Positions 12,079 to 23,166 of a stretch of 64,000 bases of DNA are shown piece by piece. Origin of the DNA: Mesomycoplasma ovipneumoniae (GTDB lineage Bacteria > Bacillota_I > Bacilli_A > Mycoplasmatales > Metamycoplasmataceae); assembly GCF_024758565.1 (NCBI RefSeq), contig NZ_CP079199.1:735501-799500 (forward strand). Reading direction: 5' to 3'. A program made the translations under genes and the position numbers. Each line of letters starts with the position of its first letter. Position 1 is the first letter of the stretch. The notes below the pieces were generated by a model. It had not been told where the DNA came from. It saw only the letters and a program-made list of their open reading frames with translations, and did not search any database.

Positions 12079-13027
12079 ACCGACAAATTTTGATAATTTT
12101 ATTGGCCAACAAAAATTGGTTGAAACACTGAAAATTTTAATTTCATCTTCTCAAAAACGCAAACAGGCTTTAGACCATATTTTATTTTATGGGCCTCCTG
12201 GAACCGGCAAAACTACATTAGCAAATATTGTAGCAAACGTTCTTGAATCCAAAATTAAGTATGTACAAGGACCATTACTCGAAAAAAAGGCCGATGTTCT
12301 TGCTATTTTAGCAAATATTTCTCAAGACACAATTCTTTTTATTGACGAAATTCACGGTATTAATAAAAATATTGAAGAGCTTTTATATTCAGCGATGGAG
12401 GAGTTTGTTATTGATTTACAAATTGGGGTTGATGGCGAGCAAAAAATTATGCGGATGAAATTGCCGCATTTTACATTGATTGCTGCATCAACAAAACTAG
12501 CGCAAATTTCAACGCCTTTGCAAAATCGATTTGGCTATATTGCTAAAATTGTCAACTATACAACTGATGAAATGGTTCAAATTATTTCAAATTCTGCAGC
12601 GATTTTGAAACTGGAAGTTAACAAGGAAATTATTAAATATATTGCTAGTTTTTCAAACAACACCCCTCGGATTGCTAATAATTTATTAAAAAGAATTCGT
12701 GATTTTGCACTTGTTTTGAATAAAAAGAAAATTGACCGTGAAATTGTTAACAAAACTTTTGACAGCATTGGTATTTATAACCAAGGTCTTTCTCAAATCA
12801 ACATCGAATATTTAAATACGTTATTTAAAATTTTTAAAGGAAAATCTGTCGCACTCGATGTTCTTGCTAATGTTTTAAAGGAACATCGGCAAACAATTAT
12901 TAATATAATCGAGCCGCCATTAATTGAAAAAGAATTAATTGAAAAAACTCCTAGAGGTCGTCGAATAACTGCAAAAGGTAAGCAATATTTAACTGATTTA
13001 ACTATTAAAGATGAAAAACACACCTAA
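12056..13027 (+). CDS. ruvB: Holliday junction branch migration ATPase RuvB
   Basis: 323 residues. An AAA+ motor that drives branch migration with RuvA. Seen: [15 protein letters not shown] (RuvB N terminus), Walker [10 protein letters not shown] (about 45), Walker [10 protein letters not shown] (about 95), sensor AASTKLAQ, and the C-terminal winged helix with [12 protein letters not shown]. The stop codon TAA 13025-13027 lies inside the 5' arm of the terminator hairpin, so gene end and terminator are merged. No ruvC gene is nearby, as is usual in mycoplasmas (family knowledge). Confidence 0.93.
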   Translation: MPENLEVRPTNFDNFIGQQKLVETLKILISSSQKRKQALDHILFYGPPGTGKTTLANIVANVLESKIKYVQGPLLEKKADVLAILANISQDTILFIDEIHGINKNIEELLYSAMEEFVIDLQIGVDGEQKIMRMKLPHFTLIAASTKLAQISTPLQNRFGYIAKIVNYTTDEMVQIISNSAAILKLEVNKEIIKYIASFSNNTPRIANNLLKRIRDFALVLNKKKIDREIVNKTFDSIGIYNQGLSQINIEYLNTLFKIFKGKSVALDVLANVLKEHRQTIINIIEPPLIEKELIEKTPRGRRITAKGKQYLTDLTIKDEKHT

Positions 13028-13071
13028 AAAGCGCAACCTTTTTAGGTGTTTTTGTTTCAATTTGTGCTATT
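13010..13071. repeat. Left direct repeat flanking element copy 2
   Basis: 62 bp (GATGAAAAACACACCTAAAA... to ...TTTGTGCTATT) repeated at 13767-13829. It contains the last six ruvB codons including the stop and the whole terminator. Read as a long target-site duplication. Confidence 0.8.
13020..13053 (+). terminator. ruvB terminator
   Basis: ACACCTAAAAAG-cgcaa-CCTTTTTAGGTGT followed by TTTT. The hairpin is also A-rich on its other side, so it can work for convergent genes. Confidence 0.85.
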
Positions 13072-13766
13072 CCTGAGTTTGGCAATTTGATGGTAAAAAT
13101 TCACTTTTTAGTGATTATAAATGCGCAAAAATACCCGTAAATCCGGTTTTTTTGCCGCTAAAATCTTAATTTTTATTATTTTAAAATTAACTTTTTGTAA
13201 AAAAAAAAAAAAAATGCTTGGTCAAAAATAAAATTCTGTTATAATAGAGGCACTAAGAATGAATTAATAAATTTGATATTGAATTAAGGGGGAATTAGTT
13301 ATGTTTTTTGTCTAAAAAAGTCAGAAAATGCGAATTATCCATTATATTTTTGAATATGATGGAATGCCTTAAATTTAACCGTTTAGAAATCTATAAATTT
13401 AAGGCTTTTTTTATTGTTCTTTCAAAACTTCATATATTTTTTTAGGCTCAATGTAAATAAAAATGAGTTTTCTTTTTACATTGAGTTTAAATAGTAGTTG
13501 TATTTTTTGATGGTTTTTGCCAGTGTTTTAAACTAAAAAAGTAGTTTAAAAATTTGATAATTTTGCTTTTCAGCTAAAATTTTAGCTTTTTTAGTTTGCT
13601 TTATTCGATTAATAAGTAGATTTTGTATTCATGAGTGTTAGATTTAAAATTTAGTGTTTTTGCCTTGATAGTTATTTTTCCTGAGTTTGCTAAAAAAGTT
13701 AAAAAAGTCCAAAATAAACTAGGACAGTTTTTTTAAGATTATCTCATCAAACTGGGAAACTCTGGG
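13072..13766 (+). mobile_element. MITE-like element, copy 2 (long form)
   Basis: 695 bp between the convergent genes ruvB and the UU173-like gene. Left end CCTGAGTTTGGCAATTTGAT, right end ATCAAACTGGGAAACTCTGGG (imperfect inverted repeats). Same internal order of hairpins, A tract (16 A), promoter and minigene as copy 1. Flanked by a 62/63-bp direct duplication. Confidence 0.85.
13251..13412 (+). ncRNA. Predicted small RNA/minigene of element copy 2
   Basis: -10 TATAAT 13240-13245, minigene ATG TTT TTT GTC TAA 13301-13315, terminator hairpin 13366-13405 with a T run. Stem identical to copy 1. Confidence 0.6.
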
Positions 13767-13829
13767 GACGAAAAGAACACCTAAAAAAGCGTAACCTTTT
13801 TAGGTGTTTTTGTTTCAATATGTGTCATT
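13767..13829. repeat. Right direct repeat flanking element copy 2
   Basis: Second copy of 13010-13071 with a few substitutions. It holds a second terminator hairpin and the last codons and stop of the minus-strand UU173-like gene. Confidence 0.8.
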
Positions 13830-15658
13830 TTATCCCTATTTTCATAAATAAATTTTAAAAAATCCCAAACCATTATCATCGCTATAACATCATTTTGGCA
13901 GTAAATTTGTAAATTTTTTCTAGTTTCTATTCACTCCATGTCTCCAATGTAATTGAAATAACGATCAACGGCTTTAATCATTGCTTCAAGACCATTTTTT
14001 ACAGCTAATTTTTTATAAGGTGTTATTAAGTGATCTAAATTATAATTATATTCATTAATAAAATTTTCAATTTTTTTAATTGAGTAAAAACCTTTAAGAT
14101 CAGAAATTACAACTCAATATTTTGAGAATGGGTCCTTTAAATCAATAGTTTTAGCAATTATTTCATCAACATTTTTTTGATATTTTTGAATTTTTTCAAT
14201 TGCCTCATGATATGGATTATTACTTTGGTAATGCATAAAAATTATGTTAACCATTTCTTTAAGTCTTGTAAGTTCGTATGATTTGTTGAAAACAACGTAA
14301 AAATCAGCGCTTTCGAGATAAATTTTATCAATTATTTTGCAAAAATTATCCCAACTATAAGTTTTAGGGTCAAAAACGACATTAGTTTCGTCAAAATCTT
14401 GAGGCAAAATTTCTCCATTATCAGTAACAACAATTGAAACTTGGGTAACAATTTGTTGAAAAGGTTGGGCATAATCCATAGCTGGGAAAGGCAAAGAAAG
14501 TGCTTCAAAATCATACCAAACAATTTTTTTTCCATTCATTTTATTAATGAAGGTTTCTAAATTTTCAATTTCATTAATAATTATTGAATTACTTTTTTTG
14601 AAAAAATTATATCAATATGAATTTTTTTCAAAAGAAATGAGTCTAGTTTCATCATTAACAAGTGATAAAATTCTTCTAGAATTTAAAAGCGTTCCGCTAA
14701 TACCGGTTAGTTGAGGATAAAACTGTTCAACCAGGAAAGCAAAGTTAGGGCTTTTTTCAAAGGCACTGTTATCAATTTCACTAGGTTTACTAAATTTTGT
14801 TACATTTTTAGCATCAATAATCTCATCAATAGCAATATTGACAGGGATCATGTGAACAGGTTTTTTATCTTTAACCTTAGAAATTTTTTCAATTTGATTT
14901 CTGAATAAGTTTTTTATTATTTTATTGTTCTCTAAAAATGTATTATCTCAAAACTCATCTAAACTAAGACCATTTTGCTTTGCAATTTTTTTTGCAAGAA
15001 AAATATTTCCACTTTCAGAATCAGCTTTGGATATAGTTTTTGCTGATTTATACCTTGAAATTCAGAATGTTTCATGAAATTCAATTTTATTTTTTTTTGG
15101 ATGTTCAACTGTGTTAATTAAAAAACAAGATACTTCATCAATCGGATTTAAATCACCGCTGATTTCTCGAAGCATATAATTAGATATTCAAAAATCCCAA
15201 TTTGCTCTTAAATAGTCTTTGACTTTAGTTGAGGTAGAAAGCTTTAAAATACTTAACTTTTTGTTAAAAACAAAAAAAACTGACGGCTTAGCCGATGCGT
15301 TTTTATATTCAAATGCAGGGTTAAAGATTATATCACATTTTTGATTTTTATAAAAATCAACGGTTTGCTCAATTTTTTCATCAATTAAAATTTTAGAAAC
15401 AAGACAAATTTTTTTGTCAGCAAACCTTTCCTTTATATAAAAGTAAAATGTTTTGTTAAAACTTTTAAAAATATTTTCATGCAATTCGGGAAATTTCATT
15501 TGATTTTCATGAAAAGAGTCAAAATCTCAAAGTTTTTGATCAAAATCATCATCATCTAAGTCAATTTCATCTGAATTTTGTGCATCTGGATTGTTTCAAA
15601 TAAAATATTTTTGTTGAGTATGCAATTTTAGGTAATGAGAAAAATTAATTTTTTCCAT
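13781..15658 (-). CDS. UU173-like DUF2779 protein, putative nuclease
   Basis: 625 residues. The C-terminal third has the DUF2779 pattern: VWYDFEALSLPFPAMDYAQP (about 378-397), with the Asp-x-Glu of an RNase H/DEDD-type fold, and CQNDVIAMIMVWDFL near the end. An earlier region (FVFNKKLSILKLSTSTKVKD, about 130-150) resembles the PD-(D/E)XK half of such proteins, but the expected Glu-x-Lys reads Leu-Lys-Leu, so that site may be degenerate. Function is unproven in the family. The stop codon lies in the duplicated terminator 13767-13829. A downstream shadow of the lipoprotein gene ends 22 bp before its start. Confidence 0.7.
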
Positions 15659-15680
15659 TTAAATACAAAACCCTTAATAA

Positions 15681-16829
15681 TTAAGTGTCTATTTGAAATT
15701 TTTGCTCTAAAATTGCCGGGTTAACTTTCAAAATATTTGGCGAATCAATAAGATTTTGATCAAAAATATGACTATCAGTAAAAAGCTTATTATAACCGCC
15801 AACAATTTTATAAAAATTATTTTGTGATCTTCAAGGCAATTTTACTCTAAAAATAAAAGTATTATCTTCATTTTCCACAGGTCTGACATAATTTGCTAAA
15901 TATTCAATATCTTTATTGTTAATTTGATCAAATCCGGTTTGAACCCCTGTATTTTCGCGTTTAAAAACAAGAGTATAATTATTTACAGTGTTAATTTTAA
16001 CTACTCCAGGGCTAAATTTAACTTTAAAATCAACATCAATATTTTGAAGGTCGCTATGAATTTGTCCTGCGAATTTACTATTAGAAACTTTGACGCCAAC
16101 GATATCACCATCGGTTCTAAAAGTTAATGGAAATAAATTCTCGTCAAAACTTAGCATGTTGCCCTTTTGATCATAAAGGCCTGAAATTATGTAAGTTGTG
16201 TCTCGTTCAAGATTTTTGAGGTTTACATATAAAGACTGATCAGATCTTAAGTTATGTGTAAAACTTTGTGTTTCAGGATTAGAACGAAGTGCGCTTGCCT
16301 TTCTATATTGAACATCAATTTGCTGTGATGATAAAGTTGTATCAGAAAGTGAAACCTTAAAACTATATTGGCTTGAAGGGTCAGTTGCCTCTAGTTTTTG
16401 GAATGAGCCAGGAATTATTGTTGGATTTGGATTAGTTTGAAAAACATTTCCGCGAACAAATAACCGCTCCTCTTCTTGGCCGTTAATGCGAGTAATTCTA
16501 ACAACATATTTCGTTTTTGAGTCTAAATTGTTAATTTTTAGTAAAACTTTGGGCTTATTTTCGTGAAGTGCGCGAAAAGCTGAAAATTTAACCTGCTCAT
16601 AATTGTCAGTGTTTTCTTTTCTTAATTCAACTTTGAATGTTTTAGATACATTTTCCTGTGGAGCTAGTGAAATATTATTTAACAAAAGTTCGACAGATTT
16701 TGATTGTATATTCTGAATTGAAATTTCTGGAATTTCGGCATTTGAGCATGCAACAAAAATAACAGGTACTGAAGAAAATAAACCTGTCTGAAGTGTCAAA
16801 AATTTTATTTTTCTTTTAAAATTTTTCAT
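15681..16829 (-). CDS. Surface lipoprotein with Fn3-like repeats
   Basis: 382 residues with a lipoprotein signal peptide and lipobox Cys at about 28 (PVIFVAC). The mature part has repeated beta-rich units with the fibronectin-III look: LLKINNLDSKTKYVVRITR (about 90-110) and VNLKNLERDTTYIISGLYD (about 195-215), each matching 'l.nL...t.Y.v.v'. This suggests an adhesive or structural surface protein; ligand unknown. It sits 22 bp upstream of the UU173-like gene on the same strand and diverges from uvrB across 214 bp. Start ATG 16829 follows AGGAAAT. Confidence 0.75.
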
Positions 16830-17043
16830 AATTTCCTTTTTCTCTCATTCCTAAATAACAAAATTATACCACAAATTGCTAAAATTATTGTTTTAATAAG
16901 TATTTAAAATTTAATTTTTTTCATTTTTTGTCTAAAACAGAAAAAATTAATCACAGAAAAAGCGTACAAAAATAAATATAATAGAATAAACGAAATTTGT
17001 GCTAAAATTTCTTTTATTCTGCAAAAAAACGGTCTGATTTCAA

Positions 17044-19038
17044 ATGATAAGTGAAAAAAAATTTAATAAATTCCACCTTAAGGCAAATTATAAACCTAGT
17101 GGGGACCAACCCAAAGCAATAAAAAGCATAATTCAAAACATTGAAACTGGTAAAGAATCGCAAATTTTGATGGGTGTAACTGGTTCTGGAAAAACTTTTA
17201 CAATGGCAAACGTAATTGCGCACTTTAACAAACCAGTATTAGTTTTGTCGCACAATAAAACGCTCGCTGCTCAATTATATACTGAATTTAAGGAATTTTT
17301 CCCTGAAAACCGGGTTGAATTTTATGTATCATACTTTGATTTTTATCGCCCTGAATCATACCTTCCTTCAAAAGATGTTTATATTGAAAAAACAAGTAAA
17401 ACAAACGCTGATCTTGAAGCAATGAGAATGTCTGCCCTTAATTCGTTAATCGAGCGAAATGATACTATTGTTGTTGCTTCAGTTTCGGCAATTTATGGAA
17501 CTCTAAACCCGAATGAATATCATGATAATTTTTTGCTTATAAGTGTGGGTCAGGAAATAAAACCAAAAGAATTAGCCCTAAAATTAACTAGAATTAAGTA
17601 TCTTAATAACTTAGTTGAGCAAAAACCGGGACTTTTTTCACTAAAAGGTGATGTAATTGAAATTTCGCCAGCTTGAGATGAAACTTTTAACATCAGAGTT
17701 GAATTTTTTGGTAATACAATCGAAAAAATTAGCACAATTCAGCCAGTATCAAAAAAGCTAATAAAAACCTATTCGGTCTATACAATTTATCCTGCCACTG
17801 CATATAGTGTTAAAAAAACTATAATTGATAAAGCAATTGAATCTATTAAAATTGAGCTTGAAGAACGTTTACTTTTCTTTGAGCAAAATAATAAACTTGT
17901 GGAAAAACAAAGGCTAAAAGACCGAGTTAATAATGATATTGATTCTTTAAGTGAATTTGGAATTTGTTCTGGAATTGAAAATTATGCCCGTCATATTGAC
18001 GGCCGTCAACAAGATGAACAACCATTTTCTTTGCTTGACTATTTGCCGCAAGATGCCCTAATTTTTATTGACGAGTCTCACGAGATGATCAAACAAATTG
18101 ATGGAATGTTCAAAGGTGACCGAAGTCGCAAGCAAACACTAGTTGACTATGGTTACCGTCTTCCTTCTGCACTTGATAATCGTCCTTTAAAATTACATGA
18201 ATTTGAACAATTTAGACAGCCTAAAATTTTTGTTTCAGCCACACCAGCTCAATATGAACTTGAAAAAACTGATGGCGAAGTTGTTAGTCAAATTATAAGG
18301 CCAACTGGATTGCTTGATCCTGAAATTATAATTGAAAATACTGATAACCAAATGGCAAAAATTTCTAAATATTTAGATTTGCAAAAAGAAAAAAAGGAAC
18401 GAACTTTAATTTTAACAACAACAAAACGCAACGCTGAGGAAATTAGCAAATATTTGCAAGAAAAAAAATTACACAATGTTTATTATTTACACTCAGAAAT
18501 GACAACCTTTGAACGTGATGAAATTATTATTAAATTACGTAAAGGAATTTTTGATGCAATTGTTGGGATAAATTTGCTTCGTGAAGGTGTTGATATTCCG
18601 GAAGTTTCATTGATTCTTGTATTAGATGCAGGTCTTGCTTCTTTTTTAAGGTCAAAAACATCATTAATTCAAATAATTGGTCGTGCTGCTCGAAATCAAT
18701 CAGGAAAAGTAGTCCTTTTTACTGATGGAATTACAAAAATAATTCAAGAAGTTATTAATGACAATTTAGCTAAACGAAAAATTCAAATACAACACAATCA
18801 GGAAAATAAAATAATTCCAAAAACAATAAAAAAACCAATTCCTGAAAGTATAAATCCAAATGCTCTAAAATTAAGTAAAGTTCTTCATGAGAAAAAAATG
18901 AATAAAAAAGAGATCGAAAAACAGATACAAATTTTAGAAAAAGAAATGAGAAACGCCTCTAATGCTAACCGTTTTGAGGAAGCTATTCAAATTCGGGACC
19001 TAATTGCCGAAATTAAACAAAAAGCGGATCAATTTTAA
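17044..19038 (+). CDS. uvrB: Excinuclease ABC subunit B
   Basis: 664 residues, full length. UvrB is the helicase-like core of nucleotide excision repair, verifying damage with UvrA and recruiting UvrC. Seen: the N-terminal [11 protein letters not shown], Walker [10 protein letters not shown] (about 45), the beta-hairpin region [15 protein letters not shown], motif II IDESHEM, motif [11 protein letters not shown], and a C-terminal UVR motif ([21 protein letters not shown]). No clear Shine-Dalgarno precedes ATG 17044. A TATAAT at 16977-16982 is a candidate -10. The start is supported by the conserved N terminus. Confidence 0.94.
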
Positions 19039-19053
19039 AAATAAAGTGTTAAA

Positions 19054-19914
19054 ATGAAATTGGAATTATTTTATAATAAATCACTCTCATCGCTATGTTT
19101 TTATGATAGTCAAAAAAAAATGCTAATTAAAGTAAAAACACCTGTTTTTACAGCATTTTTTTCAGATTTGAAGTCTAAAACTATCAGATTCAATTTTTGC
19201 TTTAATTTAAAAATTTCTTATTTTAATAATTTTTTATTTTGACTTGCAAACCAAAATTTAATTTTAAAAAACAATTTATCTAACGGACTTAATTTGTCTA
19301 AAAACAAAATATTTATTCTAAAATTGTTGAATAATTTCCACATTTTGTTTTGAAAATACCAGATCAATAATCTTGTCATTTTTATTGAAGATGATAAAGT
19401 ATTTAGCGATTTATTTGCGCAAAACTATGCCGTTTTCAAGGAACAAATTTATAAAAACTCTAAGTTATTTATTTGTTCTACAGACACTGTTGTTGGACTT
19501 GGTTCTTTTTATCATGATTTGGATCTTGAGGCAATTTACAAAATAAAAAACCGTGATGTTAGCAAAAAAATCGTGACTTTGGTAGGAAAAATATCACAAA
19601 TAAAGCCATTAATTAGTCCAAGTAATTACAAAATTCTTAAACAAAAAAGCAAAAAATATTGGCCTGGTGCAGTTACTTTTATAATTGAAAAAAAATCATT
19701 TAGAATTCCTGGGCTGAAAAAGTGCCAAGACTTATTTATAAAAAATGGGCCTGCTTTTGTTACTAGCGCCAATATTTCTGGCCAAAAACCGCTTAATTTT
19801 AAAGGAGCTCGCCAATTATTTTGACAAATTACAAAATTTTACGATTTTGGTCATGGTTCAGGTCAACCCTCAAAAATTTATGATATTGATCTAAAAACGT
19901 GAGTTCGAACTTAA
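19054..19914 (+). CDS. TsaC/Sua5-type protein with N-terminal extension
   Basis: 286 residues. The C-terminal half is a YrdC/TsaC domain, which makes threonylcarbamoyl-AMP for the t6A37 modification of ANN-decoding tRNAs. Seen: STDTVVGLGS (about 143; canonical PTDTVYGLG), KIKNRDVSKK, KKYWPGAVTFIIEK, FRIPG, and PAFVTSANISGQKPLNF. About 110-125 residues precede it, with no motif I can place; a degenerate TsaB-like or structural domain is possible but not shown. Begins 15 bp after uvrB, so likely the same operon. One ORF only with TGA as Trp. Confidence 0.75.
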
Positions 19915-19936
19915 AATTTACTTTTTAAAAATAAAA

Positions 19937-19968
19937 AAAAAAAAAAACCTTTGGAAAAAAGGTTTTTT
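19937..19968. terminator. Bidirectional terminator after tsaC-like gene
   Basis: AAAAAACCTTTgg...AAAAGGTTTTTTT hairpin with an A run before and a T run after, between the plus-strand operon and minus-strand tRNA-Ile. Confidence 0.7.
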
Positions 19969-19987
19969 TAAAGTCAATTAGATATGG

Positions 19988-20061
19988 TGGGAACGAATGG
20001 GATCGAACCATCGACCTCACGATTATCAGTCGTGTGCTCTAACCGTCTGAGCTACGCTCCC
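19988..20061 (-). tRNA. tRNA-Ile (GAU)
   Basis: On the minus strand: acceptor GGGAGCG/CGTTCCC, D-loop AGCTCAGACGGTTAGAGC, anticodon loop CTGATAA (GAT), T-loop GGTTCGATCCC. CCA is not encoded. It lies just downstream of rpsI on the same strand. Confidence 0.95.
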
Positions 20062-20121
20062 GAAGGTGATATAACTATAGCAATATAATTATATCATATT
20101 TTTTTAAAAAGGAAGAAAAAA

Positions 20122-20517
20122 TTACCGTTTTGAAAATTGACGTGCTCTTCTTGCTTTTCTTAATCCAAATTTTTTACGTTCTTTTGCTCTAGCATCACGT
20201 GTCAACATTCCAGACATTTTAAGACTTGGGCGATAATCAGCTGAAATCTCTAATAAAGCTTTTGCAATTCCTAGTCTAATCGCACCGGCTTGCCCAGAAA
20301 TTCCACCACCATGAGCATTAACGCGAATATCAAATTCAGAAATTGTATTTGTAATAGCTAGTGGTTGTAGAGCGTCTTTAATTAAAATATCAGATTTTAG
20401 GTACTCTTTTGCTATTCGGTTATTAATTTTAAAATGACCATTTCCACGTTTTAAAATAACACGGGCAACTGAAGATTTTCTTCTTCCTGTTCCATAATAA
20501 GTTAATTCTTGATTCAT
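20122..20517 (-). CDS. rpsI: 30S ribosomal protein S9
   Basis: 131 residues, normal length. Shows [16 protein letters not shown] at the N terminus, [23 protein letters not shown] in the middle, and the basic tail [17 protein letters not shown], whose C-terminal Arg reaches the P-site tRNA in bacterial S9. Directly follows rplM (1-nt gap), the conserved rplM-rpsI order. Confidence 0.97.
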   Translation of the reverse strand: MNQELTYYGTGRRKSSVARVILKRGNGHFKINNRIAKEYLKSDILIKDALQPLAITNTISEFDIRVNAHGGGISGQAGAIRLGIAKALLEISADYRPSLKMSGMLTRDARAKERKKFGLRKARRARQFSKR

Positions 20518-20518
20518 T

Positions 20519-20956
20519 CTAATATTTGACCTCTAATTTTTCAGGGTTTTGACCTTGGTGTGGGTGTTCAGTTCCGGCATAAACATAAAGATTTTTTCTT
20601 TGTTTGTCCCCTAGTTTTGTGTGAGGTAGCATACCATAAACCGCTTTTTCAATTAAAGCAATTGGTTTTTTTGCTCGAAGTTCTCTAGCAGTTCTAACTT
20701 TTAAACCGCCAGGATAACCAGAGTGTCTATAATATAATTTTTGGTCTTCTTTTTTTGCTGTTAGTAAAATTTTTTCAGCGTTAATTATAATTATTTTATC
20801 TCCCATATCAACGTTAGGAGTAAAAAGCGGAGAGTGTTTTCCGCGTAAACGGCTAGCGACAAACGCGGCTAAACGCCCTAAAATTTGCGAATCTGCATCA
20901 ATAACAAACCATTTTCTTTCAACTTCATTTGGTTTTATAAACGTAGTTTGTCTCAT
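20519..20956 (-). CDS. rplM: 50S ribosomal protein L13
   Basis: 145 residues. Seen: [44 protein letters not shown] and [17 protein letters not shown], all L13 hallmarks. Heads the rplM-rpsI operon. An AT-rich leader of about 66 nt lies between a minus-strand TATAAT (21029-21034) and the start; it contains CTCCCTCCCTTAG, which could pair with the Shine-Dalgarno region. Autoregulation of this operon by its leader is known in other bacteria but is only a possibility here. Confidence 0.97.
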   Translation of the reverse strand: MRQTTFIKPNEVERKWFVIDADSQILGRLAAFVASRLRGKHSPLFTPNVDMGDKIIIINAEKILLTAKKEDQKLYYRHSGYPGGLKVRTARELRAKKPIALIEKAVYGMLPHTKLGDKQRKNLYVYAGTEHPHQGQNPEKLEVKY

Positions 20957-21028
20957 GACTACCTTTCTATAATTTTTAAAAAGATTTTATAAAAATAATG
21001 TAACGACTAAGGGAGGGAGATTTTTAAA

Positions 21029-21034
21029 ATTATA
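21029..21034 (-). promoter_or_regulatory. Candidate -10 for rplM-rpsI
   Basis: TATAAT on the minus strand, about 73 bp upstream of the rplM start, in the only intergenic gap before the operon. No convincing -35. Confidence 0.4.
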
Positions 21035-21069
21035 CACTATTTTTTGAAATTCAAAACAAAAAATAAAAA

Positions 21070-21855
21070 TTATTTATTTTTAATATTATCGAAATAAAAA
21101 TTTGAAAGTCTAGCGTAAGTTTCAAAATTTATTTCTTGTGGGCGTATTTTTGGGTCAAAATTGAAAAAATTAAAAATTTTTTCAATTTCATCTTGTGACA
21201 AAAAATTTTTGAGATTATTATATAATGTTTTTCGCTTGAACTGAAAGCACAATTTTGTAAATTTAAAAAATTGTGCAACTTTTTCAGAGTTTAAATTTTT
21301 TCTTATTGAAAAATAAACAATAGCAGAATTTACCTTTGGAACCGGAAAAAAAGAACTTGGAGGTACAACAAAAAACTTTTTTACTTCAGCAACATATTGG
21401 CAGGCTAGTGATAATTTTGAGTAAGATGGTGAGCCTGGCGTTGCAATAATTCTATCAGCAACCTCATTTTGGACCATTATTAAGATTTCATCAAATTTTT
21501 CAAAATTATCAAATATTTTAAATAGAATTTTTGATGTTATATAATAAGGAAGATTTCCAATAACTGTTTGTTTTTCTGAAAAATTCAGATCCGAAAGTAA
21601 AAAATCCGCATTAATTATTTTTATATTCTTGTTTTTAAATTTATTTTCAAGCAGTGGAATTAAATTTTTGTCAATTTCATAACAAGTCAAAAATTTAGCT
21701 TTTTGGACTAAAAATTTAGTCAAAAAACCGGTTCCAGGTCCTATTTCAACAAGATTTTTATTTGTTAGGTCAATACTACCTACAATTTTTTGGGCAATTT
21801 TTTCATCTTTTAAAAAATTTTGACCTAGATGTTTTTTAGGCGATATTTTTAGCAT
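21070..21855 (-). CDS. rsmA: 16S rRNA dimethyladenosine transferase
   Basis: 261 residues (KsgA). It dimethylates two adjacent adenines in the 3' hairpin of 16S rRNA, a late 30S checkpoint. Seen: HLGQNFLKD at the N terminus, the SAM-binding [10 protein letters not shown] (about 40), the acidic YEIDKNL, and the catalytic GNLPYYIT (about 95). Overlaps the end of tatD by 20 bp, so it is translationally coupled to it. Confidence 0.95.
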   Translation of the reverse strand: MLKISPKKHLGQNFLKDEKIAQKIVGSIDLTNKNLVEIGPGTGFLTKFLVQKAKFLTCYEIDKNLIPLLENKFKNKNIKIINADFLLSDLNFSEKQTVIGNLPYYITSKILFKIFDNFEKFDEILIMVQNEVADRIIATPGSPSYSKLSLACQYVAEVKKFFVVPPSSFFPVPKVNSAIVYFSIRKNLNSEKVAQFFKFTKLCFQFKRKTLYNNLKNFLSQDEIEKIFNFFNFDPKIRPQEINFETYARLSNFYFDNIKNK

Positions 21856-23083
21856 TTTTTACCTTAAAAATTTTTAGTGCATTTTCATAAACTATTTTTG
21901 AAAGCTGCCTTTTTGTTAAATTTTTCAAATTAGCTATTGTTTGATAGGTATTTTCAATTTGCGGAGATGTATTGGGCCAAACTTGACGATTAGGTTCAGG
22001 ACTCAAATATGGCGTATCAGTTTCACATAAAATTCTTGAAATCGGAGTTTGGGATACTATTTTTCTTAGTTCAACACTCTTTTTAAAGGTTATTACCCCT
22101 GAAAAGGAAAAATAACAGTTTTTTTTGTTGACTATTTCTGTGAATTTTTCATAATTTGTTGAAAAATTATGAAAAATAAAGTTAATTTCAGGAAATTTGT
22201 CAATTATTAAAAGTATTTCATTAATCGCCTTAAATTCGCCAGGTTTGTCGCGAATATGTAACATTACAGCGATTTCATTGCTTTTTGCGATTTCAATTTG
22301 GACCAAAAGTGCATTTATTTGTTCTTGTTGGCTAGGGTTATTTTCATAATAAAAATCAAGACCAACTTCGCCAATTGCCACCACATTTTTGCCAATGTAT
22401 TTTGAAAGGTTATTATAATTATCTGTTGTTTTTATTAAATTTGGATGTATTCCGATAATTTTATATATATTATCAGAATATGAACTAATTGGTTTAATTT
22501 CTTCAAGATCCTCTCAAGAAGTTCCAACAACAAAAAGAAGACCAATATTATCATCAAATCATTTGCTAATTTCTTGCTTTGGGTTTTGAAAATATTCTAA
22601 AAAAGGATGGCAGTGTACATCGGTAAAGTTATATTTTTCAATTTCCTTAATTTGGAATGCCAAAAATGAAGAATTTTCTTCTTGAAACCAAGGTGCAAAA
22701 AAATTTTTGAAAACTATACTTTTTTGGTCAATTTTAAGATAAAAATCTCCCAATTTATAGTGTTTTTTAATAAAATCAAGTATAAATTCGCCAATAATAT
22801 TAATTCAGTTAGGATCCAAAAGTTGACTAAAAAAAACCAAACTTAAATAGAAAGTCTGTTCTTTTTTAGAAATAATAAAATGTGCTAAACTAAAGTCTAA
22901 ATTTTTGTCAAAGTCAACAATGGTAAATTCATGATTATTTTCAAAATTTTGGAAATAATCCAAATTGGTAACATTAGTTTTACCATTTTTAGTTTTTAAA
23001 TTTACTTCTAAATTAAATTTTTTAATCGAATTTAGAAGTAAATTCAAATGCCGCGGAGAAAATTGCTCGATTTTTAAATACAT
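21836..23083 (-). CDS. tatD: TatD-family metal hydrolase with ~150-aa N-terminal extension
   Basis: 415 residues against about 260 for ordinary TatD. The TatD part starts near residue 150 with FTDVHCHP (metal-binding His-x-His) and continues with [32 protein letters not shown] and [10 protein letters not shown], all the usual metal or active-site elements. TatD proteins are 3'-5' DNA exonucleases or metal-dependent hydrolases. The first 150 residues (from [17 protein letters not shown]) match nothing I know. The frame is continuous through a TGA (Trp) at 22802-22804. A start inside, nearer the TatD core, cannot be excluded. Confidence 0.75.
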
Positions 23084-23126
23084 TATAACTTTTCGAAATA
23101 TTATTAAAATTAATTATATTTTATTA

Positions 23127-23132
23127 TATAAT
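23127..23132 (+). promoter_or_regulatory. Probable prs promoter -10
   Basis: TATAAT 34 bp before the prs start in the divergent tatD-prs gap. The region is so AT-rich that a -35 cannot be chosen. Confidence 0.45.
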
Positions 23133-23166
23133 TATATTCTAAATAAAAAAATAAACAAGGCGAAAA

